From NCBI GenBank assembly GCA_003245715.1, contig QKCJ01000003.1:1-51916 (forward strand): a DNA stretch of 51,916 bases, written 5' to 3'. Below the pieces are notes generated by a model. The model saw only the letters and a program-made list of their open reading frames with translations, did not search any database and was not told the origin of the DNA. Source of the DNA: a bacterium. GTDB taxonomy: Bacteria; Planctomycetota; SZUA-567. The position numbers were made by a program, and so were the translations under genes. This document shows, piece after piece, positions 34,940 through 43,519 of this stretch; position 1 is the first letter of the stretch; every line of letters begins with the position of its first letter.

Positions 34940-35935
34940 TCAGCCGTTAATAAGTTTATACGCCTGCGCCAGTCTGGCAAGACCTTCGTCAATACTAATT
35001 TCAGGATTCCAGCCAAGGTCATTTCTGGCCCTTGTTATGTCAAAGTAATGGCTGGTGGCTAATTGCAGCGCTAGAAAGCGGGTCATTGGCGGCTCCCAGG
35101 ACGGTGCGAGCATTCCGGCATATTCAAGGATCGCGCCAAGACGGTAAGCGGATTTGAATGAAATGGTTTTACTCACAGCCCGAGCGCCAAGTCTGTCGAT
35201 AATATTGTGGATAAAGTCCCAGCAATTGACCGGCTCAGGCTCGTTAATGAAATATGCCTTGCCGCAGACGGGTGAATTTTTCTCAAGCCTGTCACAGGCC
35301 AGCAGGTGTGCGTCGGCACAGTTCTCGACATAACTAACACTCACCAGATTCTCGCCACTGCCAACCTGCATCAGTTTGCCGGCTTTGGCTTTGGCGATAA
35401 TGCGCGGAATCAGATTAGTATCCCCCGGCCCCCAGATAAGATGCGGGCGAAGCGCACAGGTAAAAAGGTTCGCCCCGCCATTTGCGTCCAGAACCATTAG
35501 CTCTGCCTCTGCCTTGGTGCTGGCATAAGGCGTCAGATAAATTTCAGGGTAGGGCAGTTCTTCATTGCCATTAATTATCTCCTCGCGACCATAAACAACG
35601 CTTGGCGTACTGGTGTAAACCATCCTGGTCACGCCCGCAGCCTTGCAGGCGTTGATGATATTGCGTGTACCGGTTACATTGGTGTTATAGTAATCTCGGT
35701 AACGGCCGGAGATGCCGGTTTTTGAGGCGACGTGAAACACCCCGGCCACGCCCCTGCAGGCTTCGCTGATGGCGTGGCTGTCGGCCAGATCTGCCTGCAC
35801 ACATTCAATGCCACAGCGTACAAGATCAGGATAATCTCGGCGCCCGACAATACGCACCTCATCACCACGCGCAAGAAGTTTATCCGCAATATGCCTGCCG
35901 AGAAAACCACCGCCGCCAGTTACCAGATACTTCAT
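34940..35935 (-). CDS. NAD(P)-dependent epimerase/dehydratase (extended SDR, 3-beta-HSD-like)
   Basis: The Rossmann motif GGGGFLGRHIA (7-17) opens the protein, and the active-site pair is Tyr137 and Lys141 in PYASTKAEAE with a TSTPSVVYG stretch before it. The pattern is like the NSDHL/3-beta-hydroxysteroid-dehydrogenase branch of extended SDRs, which in bacteria act on sterol-like or nucleotide-sugar substrates. There is no signal peptide. The length, 331 residues, is normal. GGAG lies 8 bases before the start. It follows no clear partner gene, so the substrate is open. Confidence 0.85.
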   Translation of the reverse strand: MKYLVTGGGGFLGRHIADKLLARGDEVRIVGRRDYPDLVRCGIECVQADLADSHAISEACRGVAGVFHVASKTGISGRYRDYYNTNVTGTRNIINACKAAGVTRMVYTSTPSVVYGREEIINGNEELPYPEIYLTPYASTKAEAELMVLDANGGANLFTCALRPHLIWGPGDTNLIPRIIAKAKAGKLMQVGSGENLVSVSYVENCADAHLLACDRLEKNSPVCGKAYFINEPEPVNCWDFIHNIIDRLGARAVSKTISFKSAYRLGAILEYAGMLAPSWEPPMTRFLALQLATSHYFDITRARNDLGWNPEISIDEGLARLAQAYKLING

Positions 35936-35982
35936 TAACTATCTCCATTATAAATACAGTCAATAGGCTGTTTGAATATTTC

Positions 35983-36015
35983 GGGCATCAAGCCATATTT
36001 TTCAGCCTGATGCCC
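35983..36015 (-). terminator. Possible terminator after the ankyrin gene
   Basis: GGGCATCA (35983-35990) pairs with TGATGCCC (36008-36015) with a long T-rich loop, 28 bases past the stop at 36043. There is no T-tract after it on the minus strand, so termination strength is uncertain. Confidence 0.4.
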
Positions 36016-36042
36016 CGTCTGTTTCAGATTGTTTGGTAGCTG

Positions 36043-36810
36043 CTATTTCCGTCTGCCGATAGTCGCGCCGTATTTCTGCAGTTCACGGGAGAAATCAGAC
36101 TGACCCGAAAGCATGGCAATGTCAAGCGGGGTCTGGCCGGAGCTGTTTGGCGTGTTGATAAACTGCTGGAAGAACTGGATCATGTCGCGGCGGCCGCGGC
36201 GGGCAGCATAATGCAGCGGGGTATTGCCCTGTTTATCAACCTGATTAACCTGCGCACCTGCACCAAGAAGAACCTGAACCAGTTTACTGTTGCCCCTCTC
36301 GGCAGCGTACATCAGAGGTGTTGTACCGTTGGCGTCGGCGACATTGATTCTTGCCCCGCCACCGATAAGTATCTCAACCAGATCAGGCTTACCCTTGTCA
36401 CTGGCGATCAGGAGTGGAGTACGTCCGCCCTTGTCGGCGATATTCGGATCGGCCTTGGCTTGCAGCAGGAGTTGTGTGTTGTCATTATATGTGCCCAGAG
36501 CCGCGTAAATAAGCGGTGTCTGCCCACCGATAGTCTGGGCATTGACATCAGGATTATAGGCCAGAATAATCTGGACAATCCTGTAATCCCCTTGCCCGGA
36601 GGCATAGTGGATGAGCATACGCCCGGAAGTATCTTTTTCCTTAATCAGCGATCCGTCTGTATTAGCCAGAAGCATATTCTGAACCATTGCTACATCCCGG
36701 TTGCGGATAGCCTCAACAATAGCTGAAAAAGCCGGGCTGGCCTGCACCTGTGGGCATATCAGCATGATGGCAAGTAAAAACAGCATTGACAGATATTTAT
36801 AATTTTTCAT
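36043..36810 (-). CDS. Secreted ankyrin-repeat protein
   Basis: A signal peptide spans residues 1-25 (hydrophobic core then QASPAF). Six ankyrin repeats of about 33 residues follow, each with the G-TPL-x-A pattern (GGQTPLIYAA, GGRTPLLIAS, NGTTPLMYAA, QGNTPLHYAA, SGQTPLDIAM). A short charged tail ends the 255-residue protein. Such secreted ankyrin proteins bind other proteins in the periplasm; the partner is unknown. GGGG stands about 8 bases before the start. It is divergent from rsmD. Confidence 0.9.
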   Translation of the reverse strand: MKNYKYLSMLFLLAIMLICPQVQASPAFSAIVEAIRNRDVAMVQNMLLANTDGSLIKEKDTSGRMLIHYASGQGDYRIVQIILAYNPDVNAQTIGGQTPLIYAALGTYNDNTQLLLQAKADPNIADKGGRTPLLIASDKGKPDLVEILIGGGARINVADANGTTPLMYAAERGNSKLVQVLLGAGAQVNQVDKQGNTPLHYAARRGRRDMIQFFQQFINTPNSSGQTPLDIAMLSGQSDFSRELQKYGATIGRRK

Positions 36811-36983
36811 AAACTTTCCCCTTTCTTATTACGTTTAGACCATTACCGAAAGTAAGTGTAAAATTGATTGCCAAAAATACAAAAATCAACTATGATTTCA
36901 GCTTTATATGGTTACTAGCCTTACATGTATTTTAACATAATATAAATAAGTGTAAAGCATCAATTTATCTGAAAGGGAAATAG

Positions 36984-37541
36984 TTGCAGATAATAGGTGG
37001 TTCTGCCAAGGGCGTTCCGATCATGGTGAGTGGTACTGCTAGGCCGTATCTTGCTAAAACCAGAGGTGCGATTTTTAATTCGCTCTGTGCTGATATCCCG
37101 CAGGCGCGGGTGCTTGATCTTTATGCCGGGAGCGGTTCGGTCGGTATCGAGGCGTTGAGCCGTGGGGCTGAACACTGCACGTTTGTTGAGCGTGACAAGG
37201 TTTCCGCAGAGACCATAAAAGCTAATCTGATAAAATGCCGCCTTGAAGACAGGGCGCGGATTATGAAGATGAATGTTTCGGGGTTCTGCCAGTCATGCAG
37301 TGAGAAATTTGATGTGATATTCCTTGATCCGCCATTTCCGGATAATGAAAAGTGGAATGAATCGCAGGAGAATATTGATCTTATGCATGATACTGCCGGG
37401 ATGCTTAGCGAGGACGGGGTACTTGTGTTTCGCTTTGAATTCCGTAAACTTGAACCTCCCCAGTGGGCAGGACTGGAACTCAAAAAAGATAAAACATACG
37501 GCCGCAGCCGGGTGCTTTTTTATAGCCACAGCCAGCAGTAG
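36984..37541 (+). CDS. rsmD: 16S rRNA m2G966 methyltransferase RsmD
   Basis: The start is a TTG at 36984 with AAGGG 7 bases upstream, giving the conserved RsmD beginning MQIIGGSAKG. The SAM-binding motif LDLYAGSGSVGIEALSRGA (44-62) and the catalytic DPPF (115-118) are intact. The length, 185 residues, is typical. The enzyme methylates G966 of 16S rRNA during 30S assembly. It lies 49 bases before an unknown 562-residue gene and may share its transcript. Confidence 0.92.
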   Translation: MQIIGGSAKGVPIMVSGTARPYLAKTRGAIFNSLCADIPQARVLDLYAGSGSVGIEALSRGAEHCTFVERDKVSAETIKANLIKCRLEDRARIMKMNVSGFCQSCSEKFDVIFLDPPFPDNEKWNESQENIDLMHDTAGMLSEDGVLVFRFEFRKLEPPQWAGLELKKDKTYGRSRVLFYSHSQQ

Positions 37542-37590
37542 TGCTGCCGGTGGAGCAATGTTTTTGGTTTGAATAATTCAGGTATGGGTA

Positions 37591-39279
37591 ATGTCTGAGA
37601 AAATCGACAATCTTGAAGCTGAGAAGATGACTCTAGCCGCCGAATTTGAGGCAGCCAGAGAGAGTGGCGATGATAAAAAAATATCAGGTCTTACCAGTAA
37701 GCTTGAATTATTGTACTGGAAATTTGTCGAGGAAATTCTGGTTGAGCGTATCTGTAGTGACCGTGACGAGCTTGAGTTTACCGAGCAGGATAAATTGCTG
37801 ATTAATATGGGGCTTCTTGATGAATCGTTTGTCGTTGGCTGTAAACCAGGCTTGCGCCAGCGACTGCTTGAAGAAATGGCAATTACCGGGCAGATAAACC
37901 ACTTCTATCTTACCGAATGGCTTGAAGACCGTTTTCGCAGATTCAAGATTAATGAGTCTGTCGCTGGCGAGCGTAATAATGATGATATCAATTCTTCAAA
38001 ATTTGAAACTTCAAGATTGCGTATCCTTGAACGGCTTGCTCCCTTTATCAAGGGCTTGCAGGGTGTGACCGAAGACGTTGCGGCGGCGATTTGTACAGGG
38101 CGGCTTGACTCGCAGATTCTCAATATGGGGGAGGGATTGCTGCAGAACCGTTTGCGGCGTGATCTGATGACCAGACACCGGCTCTGGGATCTACGCCGTC
38201 AGGTTTTAAACCGCGCCAAGGCTAATGCCAACGATAAACGTAACCTGAAATTTTTTGATGTTCTTGATAATCTTTACCGGATGGAGTGGCGTGAAATTTA
38301 TCAGGACGCCCAGTCGTCACCAAATAGTACTGTAGAGGAACGGCGGGAGAGGAAAATTACCGAGATGTTGCGGGCTGAAAAGATTGCCGCACAGAAAAAG
38401 GCCAAGGATTTTCTTATTGGTGAGTTGCGCTTCATTAAAAGTCTCCTTCCGCTCGGCTCACTTGCGGGTGGTATTCTCCGCGCGTACGCTGTAATGACTG
38501 TGGAAACGCCGCGGGTAACCAAGAAAGACACCGCCAAGATTCTGGATAATGCCGCAGTCTGTGACCGCAATTTCGGCGCGTCACCGGTTGTCCTGATTGC
38601 GCCGTTCAAGGGGCGCGGAATTTATGAATGGGATCGTGACAGTCTGGTAATCAGCCTTAACCCGGTAAGTACGCCTGAGGACTCTGCCGCTAACTCAATT
38701 GCCAACTATACCATGATGATTGACAGCCTGCAGAAAGATGGCAATATCAAAAATGCCTATAAGCTCAGTTTTCCCTCGGCCAATTATCAGAAGGATTTTC
38801 AGTCTGATTACCGTCAGTGGATGTGCGAGGTTGGTGAGGGGGAGATTGAGGCCATGCCTGAGGAAAAGCTGGACTTTTTCCGCAATAATGTCGGTCTTGA
38901 TTTATCGATTTCCCCGGCGGTATCGCTTGCACCTGTGGAGATGCGTTTTCTAACTTCCCAGGCTCGGGGAATAATCCGCAATCAGCTGCGCAGACAGGTT
39001 GCCAGTGCCAAGGATAGTTGGGCTGCCCGCTGGCGGCTTGGCCTGCTTTCCTGGATGGATGATGACCTTGAAGAGGCGGTAAAAGAAATTACCCATGCGG
39101 CCAAACTTGTCCCGCAGCAGACGCCGCAGCTTTTTGGTGTCGGTTTGTTGCTGCTTGAGAGTGGCCGGGTCAATCAGGCCGAGCAGATCCTTAATATCTG
39201 TCTGAAACGCGGTAAAAATACAATTTGGCGGTTATATGCAGCTGATGCCTTGAAGCGTCTGGAGACAACCAACACATAA
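37591..39279 (+). CDS. Unknown 562-residue protein with TPR-like C-terminus
   Basis: There is no signal peptide and no membrane segment. The N-terminal 60 residues are a likely coiled coil (MSEKIDNLEAEKMTLAAEFE and on), the middle is mostly helical, and the last 100 residues look like TPR helices (ARWRLGLLSWMDDDLEEAVKEITHAAKLVP, then LLLESGRVNQAEQILNICLKRG). A SAP-like or kinase-like motif is not visible. It follows rsmD by 49 bases. I do not recognise a family. It may be lineage-specific and act as a scaffold. Confidence 0.65.
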   Translation: MSEKIDNLEAEKMTLAAEFEAARESGDDKKISGLTSKLELLYWKFVEEILVERICSDRDELEFTEQDKLLINMGLLDESFVVGCKPGLRQRLLEEMAITGQINHFYLTEWLEDRFRRFKINESVAGERNNDDINSSKFETSRLRILERLAPFIKGLQGVTEDVAAAICTGRLDSQILNMGEGLLQNRLRRDLMTRHRLWDLRRQVLNRAKANANDKRNLKFFDVLDNLYRMEWREIYQDAQSSPNSTVEERRERKITEMLRAEKIAAQKKAKDFLIGELRFIKSLLPLGSLAGGILRAYAVMTVETPRVTKKDTAKILDNAAVCDRNFGASPVVLIAPFKGRGIYEWDRDSLVISLNPVSTPEDSAANSIANYTMMIDSLQKDGNIKNAYKLSFPSANYQKDFQSDYRQWMCEVGEGEIEAMPEEKLDFFRNNVGLDLSISPAVSLAPVEMRFLTSQARGIIRNQLRRQVASAKDSWAARWRLGLLSWMDDDLEEAVKEITHAAKLVPQQTPQLFGVGLLLLESGRVNQAEQILNICLKRGKNTIWRLYAADALKRLETTNT

Positions 39280-39319
39280 TTGATGCATGATTCCCCCTCC
39301 CCCGAAACAGCCGGTCGAG

Positions 39320-39817
39320 TTATTTTGCGAAGTTTCGCATAACACGCTGTTTGTGCCTGTCGAAATCTTTCTTCTTCAGACTTTCACGTTTATCATGGGT
39401 AGCCTTGCCCCGCGCCAGAGCAATTTCCACTTTAACCTTGCCACGCTTGAAATACATACTCAGCGGTACAACCGTCTGCCCCTTTGCTTCCATCGCCATT
39501 GCCAGTTTGTTGATCTCACGGCGGTGAGCGAGGAGTTTTCTCTGGCGTACGGAAGGGTGGTTGAAGCGGTTGGCCATGCGGTATTCGGAGATATTCAGCC
39601 CAAGCAGGATAAGCTCATTTTTCAGTACACGCACATAACTGTCGGCAAAAGAGACTCTGCCATCACGCAGGCTCTTGACTTCGCTGCCCTGAAGAGCAAT
39701 TCCGCACTCAATTTTTTCCAGTATCTCATACTCATGTGTCGCCTTTTTATTTCTGGCGATCAGTTTTGTGCCATCAGATACCGGGGCTTTCTTTTTTTCT
39801 TCGTTCTTCTTGGCCAC
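39320..39817 (-). CDS. smpB: SsrA-binding protein SmpB
   Basis: The start is a GTG at 39817 with AAGGAG about 9 bases upstream; the 19 residues of open frame before it are not SmpB-like. SmpB motifs are clear: GIALQGSEVKSLRDGRVSFADSYVRV (key residues GxEVKS), ANRFNHPSVRQRKLLAHRREI and the basic C-terminal tail with ARGKATHDKRE. The length, 165 residues, is normal. It delivers tmRNA to stalled ribosomes in trans-translation. It converges on the 562-residue gene with a 40-base gap. The tmRNA gene itself is not seen in the window. Confidence 0.93.
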   Translation of the reverse strand: MAKKNEEKKKAPVSDGTKLIARNKKATHEYEILEKIECGIALQGSEVKSLRDGRVSFADSYVRVLKNELILLGLNISEYRMANRFNHPSVRQRKLLAHRREINKLAMAMEAKGQTVVPLSMYFKRGKVKVEIALARGKATHDKRESLKKKDFDRHKQRVMRNFAK

Positions 39818-39912
39818 TTGGCTGCACTCCTTTTCTGTATTGTATAGAATAAGGGCATCAGGGCAAATTGTCAACCAGCAAATCAGAAAGACCGTTGTGC
39901 GTTAAATGGGAT

Positions 39913-39946
39913 AAAAAAAACAGCCTGCCCTAAACAGGCAGGCTGT
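39913..39946 (-). terminator. Intrinsic terminator after eda
   Basis: ACAGCCTGCC (39920-39929) pairs perfectly with GGCAGGCTGT (39937-39946) around a seven-base loop, with eight A (39913-39920) giving a T-run on the minus strand. It closes the four-gene operon and separates it from smpB. Confidence 0.93.
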
Positions 39947-39977
39947 ACAGGAGTTTTCAGCTTTACGGGCTGAAAGT

Positions 39978-40607
39978 TTAAACGCTTTTAGCCAGAGCAG
40001 CAGCTTCTTTGCTGATAGCTGTGATTTCATCGAATTTCTTGCCGGTGATAAGCTCACCCTTGACCATCCAGCTGCCGCCACAGGCAATTACTTTGTTGAA
40101 GGCGAGATATTCGGTGACGTTCTTGGTTGTGATTCCGCCGGTTGGCATGAACTTCATCTTTGTGTACGGTGCGGCAAGTGCCTTGAGCGTGCTGAGGCCG
40201 CCGTAGCTTTCTGCCGGGAAGAACTTGACAACTTCAAGTCCGAAATCAACAGCCATCTGAATATCCGTTGGGGTGCAGGTTCCAGGAGTTACCGGAACAT
40301 TGTTGTCCAGACACCACTGCACGACTTTAGGGGAGAAGCCTGGTGAAACAATGAATTTTGCTCCGCAGTCTACAGCCTGTTTGGCCTGATCGATAGACAG
40401 GACGGTTCCTGCGCCAACGAGCATGTCCGGGTTCTTGGCTGCGATTCTGATTGCTTCAGGGGCTGCGGCTGTACGGAAGGTGATTTCAGCGCAGGGAATG
40501 TCACCGGCAACCAGAGCGGAACAGAGTCCTTCAGTGTCATCAGCGTTATCAATAGCAACTACCGGCACCAGACGAATCTGCTGGATTTTTTCGAGAATTG
40601 GGTCCAT
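39978..40607 (-). CDS. eda: KDPG/KHG aldolase (Eda family)
   Basis: AEITFRT (Glu41) and VKFFPAE (Schiff-base Lys128) are the catalytic segments, with GAGTV (65-69), the SPGFSP segment and PTGGI as phosphate- and substrate-binding parts. The length, 209 residues, is typical. The enzyme cleaves 2-keto-3-deoxy-6-phosphogluconate, or close analogues, to pyruvate and an aldehyde. AAGGA stands 10 bases before the start. It is the last of four genes (spacings 75, 45 and 65 bases) behind OYE, SDR and fumarate-reductase-like genes, and it may therefore act on an unusual 2-keto-3-deoxy acid rather than on gluconate-derived KDPG. Confidence 0.92.
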   Translation of the reverse strand: MDPILEKIQQIRLVPVVAIDNADDTEGLCSALVAGDIPCAEITFRTAAAPEAIRIAAKNPDMLVGAGTVLSIDQAKQAVDCGAKFIVSPGFSPKVVQWCLDNNVPVTPGTCTPTDIQMAVDFGLEVVKFFPAESYGGLSTLKALAAPYTKMKFMPTGGITTKNVTEYLAFNKVIACGGSWMVKGELITGKKFDEITAISKEAAALAKSV

Positions 40608-40671
40608 GATTAATTTCCTTTATAATATTAAGATAAAACCACAAATTAAACTAAATTGAAAATAGAACGCT

Positions 40672-42615
40672 TTATTTGTAAATCTTTCCTTCGCGGTACT
40701 CTGCCCACGCGGTCTCAAACCAATCGACGGTTTCAGGTATCGCACGCCGCTCTATCCACTTGCTCTTTGGGCATTCATTGACAATGCGTGTTTCAAGGAC
40801 TTTATCTCTGAAGCTTTCATCCTCAGGGAGAAAACGCCAGGAATCATCAAGTGCGGTATGGGCTTTCTGGCCATTAGCCGCGACCACCAGAGCAGAGCCC
40901 CGGCTTCCCGCCCCGCTCTCAATCTGCGCAGCGATTGCTTCAATATAAACAAGCTGGGCGAAACATAGCTGACGGTTACGCAGCGATTCGGCCATTCCTT
41001 TGGGATTGCTGAAGCTGCCGCCACCGTTTTCCTTTATACGTTTCCACTGCTTTATTGCGGCGGCAAGAGCCTGTCGGAGAGATTCTTCTGAACGTATATG
41101 CGCAGCAAAAGAGCTCATTCTGAGCTGTAGTTCATCACGTTCCTGACGCCAGCTGTTTTCAGCACTTTCGGCGGCTTTGATTGCTTCCTGAATTTTCTTG
41201 TGCTCAATTTTAAGCGCCATTTTCGCCTGCACCAGCGACAGATCATTTTTGCTGTACTCATTGGCAATAAACTCTGCCGCACGAATTGAGCCGACCTGTC
41301 CTGAATTAAGCGCTGATCCTCCGGGACGGTACACGCCGTGTGAGCCGTTTACTTCGCCAACCGGGAACAGGTGCGAGATGTTGAGTGACTGCCACCAATG
41401 GTTAGCCGCAAGGCCGCCGTTATTATGCTGGGCGCAGACAGCGATCTCCAGCGGTTCTCTAGTGATGTCAATCTTGTGGTCTTTGTAAAGCTCGATTGCG
41501 CCGGGGTTCATGGCTTTGAGACGCTTGAGTGGGGTGTCAAGCCCGGCCACGCCCGAGTTCTCAAGGTACTCACGCGCTTCCTTTGACATCGCCGTGAAAT
41601 CATAATCCTCAGGGTTGCTGCGGAAGTCAAGCCAGACCCTGCGCCCTTTGACGACGGTTTCGATATAAACCAGAATGTCAATAATTGAAGAACCGCCGCT
41701 GACCTTACGCGGGTCAAAAGGCCATTGATAGCCTTTGAGAAAGACCATACTGTTCATCTCTGCGACGTTTTTGAAGTATGGTCGCATGAACTCTGTTTCA
41801 TCTTTGCCGTTTGCGTCAGTTGAGATAAAGCGCGGGATTACCTGCATGTATGTGCCGCTGACATTCCAGCGGAATTTTGTTGAAGCCAGACCGTACTGTG
41901 CTTCGGGGAGGCTCTGACAGGTGGCACCCGCAAGCATCGCCAGGCCAATTGCCCCGGTATGCACCGCCGGATAAACACTGGTTTTATACAGGCCACCAAA
42001 ACCACCGGTCGCAAAGATGACATTCGCCGCGGCGTAATCTTCAAGTTCGCCCTCAGCATTGACCGCGATAGCTCCGGCGATACGTTTGCCTGCGCCGCTT
42101 CCGGTCGTTGCCAGTGAGACGACATTGCGTTTTTCACGCACTTCAATATTGCGCCTTTTAACTTCCTCAATCAGCGCCAGGCACATATCCCTTGAGGTGT
42201 AGGGGCCAACCGAGGTCGCACGCTTGCGTGGGTCGTGATCGGTTTTATAGCCGACAAACTGGCCGAACCTGTCCTGCGGGAATTTTACCCCAAGACCAAC
42301 CAGATTAAGAAAAGCCTGCGCGGAAAGTGAAGCCTCTACCAGTGCAAGATCACCGTGCATTGAGCCGCCGGAAAAATAATTTTCAGCCATCAGTCGCGGC
42401 GCGTCAGCATCATCACCGCACATTGAAAGCTTATAGTAAGTCTGTTTGTCACTGCCGGTATTGATCGACGTGCCTTTATTCAGACCTTCAGTGAGAATGA
42501 GGATATCGGTTATGCCTTTTTTATGCAGCTGTACTGCGGCATTAAGACCGGCTGCCCCTGAGCCGATAATAAGCGTGTGAACTTTTGTAAATGCAGCTTT
42601 ACTCTTCTCACCCAT
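40672..42615 (-). CDS. Fumarate-reductase/succinate-dehydrogenase-like flavoprotein
   Basis: The FAD-binding Rossmann motif GSGAAGLNAAVQL (18-30) begins the protein. ATGGFGG follows at about 200. A late HNNGGLAANHWWQS and NSGQVGSIRAAEFIA correspond to the substrate-binding and capping region of FrdA-type proteins. A C-terminal helical region (about 490-600) carries many Glu and Arg, as in this family. The length, 647 residues, fits a soluble flavoprotein subunit. There is no signal peptide and no iron-sulfur or membrane subunit gene nearby. AGGA stands 9 bases before the start. It likely reduces or oxidises a C=C or C-OH bond of a sugar-derived acid in the pathway of its operon. Confidence 0.85.
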   Translation of the reverse strand: MGEKSKAAFTKVHTLIIGSGAAGLNAAVQLHKKGITDILILTEGLNKGTSINTGSDKQTYYKLSMCGDDADAPRLMAENYFSGGSMHGDLALVEASLSAQAFLNLVGLGVKFPQDRFGQFVGYKTDHDPRKRATSVGPYTSRDMCLALIEEVKRRNIEVREKRNVVSLATTGSGAGKRIAGAIAVNAEGELEDYAAANVIFATGGFGGLYKTSVYPAVHTGAIGLAMLAGATCQSLPEAQYGLASTKFRWNVSGTYMQVIPRFISTDANGKDETEFMRPYFKNVAEMNSMVFLKGYQWPFDPRKVSGGSSIIDILVYIETVVKGRRVWLDFRSNPEDYDFTAMSKEAREYLENSGVAGLDTPLKRLKAMNPGAIELYKDHKIDITREPLEIAVCAQHNNGGLAANHWWQSLNISHLFPVGEVNGSHGVYRPGGSALNSGQVGSIRAAEFIANEYSKNDLSLVQAKMALKIEHKKIQEAIKAAESAENSWRQERDELQLRMSSFAAHIRSEESLRQALAAAIKQWKRIKENGGGSFSNPKGMAESLRNRQLCFAQLVYIEAIAAQIESGAGSRGSALVVAANGQKAHTALDDSWRFLPEDESFRDKVLETRIVNECPKSKWIERRAIPETVDWFETAWAEYREGKIYK

Positions 42616-42659
42616 ATTTTTTATCCTAACCTTTTTATGCGCAACCCGGAAAATGAATA

Positions 42660-43445
42660 TCAGAGAACCTGTGTTGTCAAGCCGCCGTCAACATTGATGA
42701 CTGAGCCGGTGGAATAGGGCAGCATTCCTGAGGCCATGGCGTAAGCGACCTTGCCTATATCTTCAGGGAATCCCCAGCGCTTGTCGAGAGTAAGCCCTTC
42801 TTCGATCAGCTTGTCATACTTGCTGGTTACGCCGCTGGTCATGTCTGTTTTGATAACACCAGGGCGAATCTCGTAGACATTGACCCCGTACTCAGCCATG
42901 CGCGCAGCATAAAGTTTTGCCGCCATTGACAGGCCGGCTTTGCTGAGACAATAATCACCACGGTTGACTGAAGCCACTGTCGCAGAGCATGAGGTGACGA
43001 AAATTATTGTCCCGGTGTAATCTGAGTTTTCCTTCTTCTGCTCAGCCATGTAATTGGCTACTGTCTGAGTGAGGAAGTAGGCGCCCTTTAGATTGATATT
43101 AATAATAAAATCAAATGACTCTTCACCGGCCTCAAGCATGTCCGCGCGCACCTTTGGCGCTACGCCGGCGTTATTGACCAGACAGTCAAGGCGGCCAACC
43201 TGCGACTTGATTTCATTTACAAGATTCTTGCGCTGCTCATCAGATGAGATATCACAACTGATATAAGTGACTTTAGCGCCAAGTTTCTCAAGCTCGGCAA
43301 TCGGCCCGGCAACTGAGTCCGCACCCTTGCGCCCACAAAGAATCAGATCAAATCCGCCCTTTGCCAGTTCACATGAAACTCCGAAGCCAATGCCCTGCGC
43401 TCCGCCAGTAACCAGCGCAACCTTCTTGTCGTTATTGTCAGTCAT
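42660..43445 (-). CDS. Short-chain dehydrogenase/reductase (FabG-like)
   Basis: TGGAQGIG (13-20) is the NAD(P)-binding loop and NNAGV (90-94) the structural motif. Tyr164 and Lys168 in YCLSKAG, with a Ser near 151-153, form the catalytic set. The length, 261 residues, and the C-terminal TGSVINVDGG are typical of classical SDRs. A 3-ketoacyl reductase name is often given, but here it sits between a fumarate-reductase-like and an OYE-like gene, so oxidation of a hydroxyl on a sugar acid is more plausible. AAGG lies 9 bases before the start. Confidence 0.88.
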   Translation of the reverse strand: MTDNNDKKVALVTGGAQGIGFGVSCELAKGGFDLILCGRKGADSVAGPIAELEKLGAKVTYISCDISSDEQRKNLVNEIKSQVGRLDCLVNNAGVAPKVRADMLEAGEESFDFIININLKGAYFLTQTVANYMAEQKKENSDYTGTIIFVTSCSATVASVNRGDYCLSKAGLSMAAKLYAARMAEYGVNVYEIRPGVIKTDMTSGVTSKYDKLIEEGLTLDKRWGFPEDIGKVAYAMASGMLPYSTGSVINVDGGLTTQVL

Positions 43446-43519
43446 TGTGATACCTTTTCATGTTTTATCTTTAGTCAGTGATTAATATCATTCTTTGTTT
43501 TTGTGCTGTCTTGCAATAT

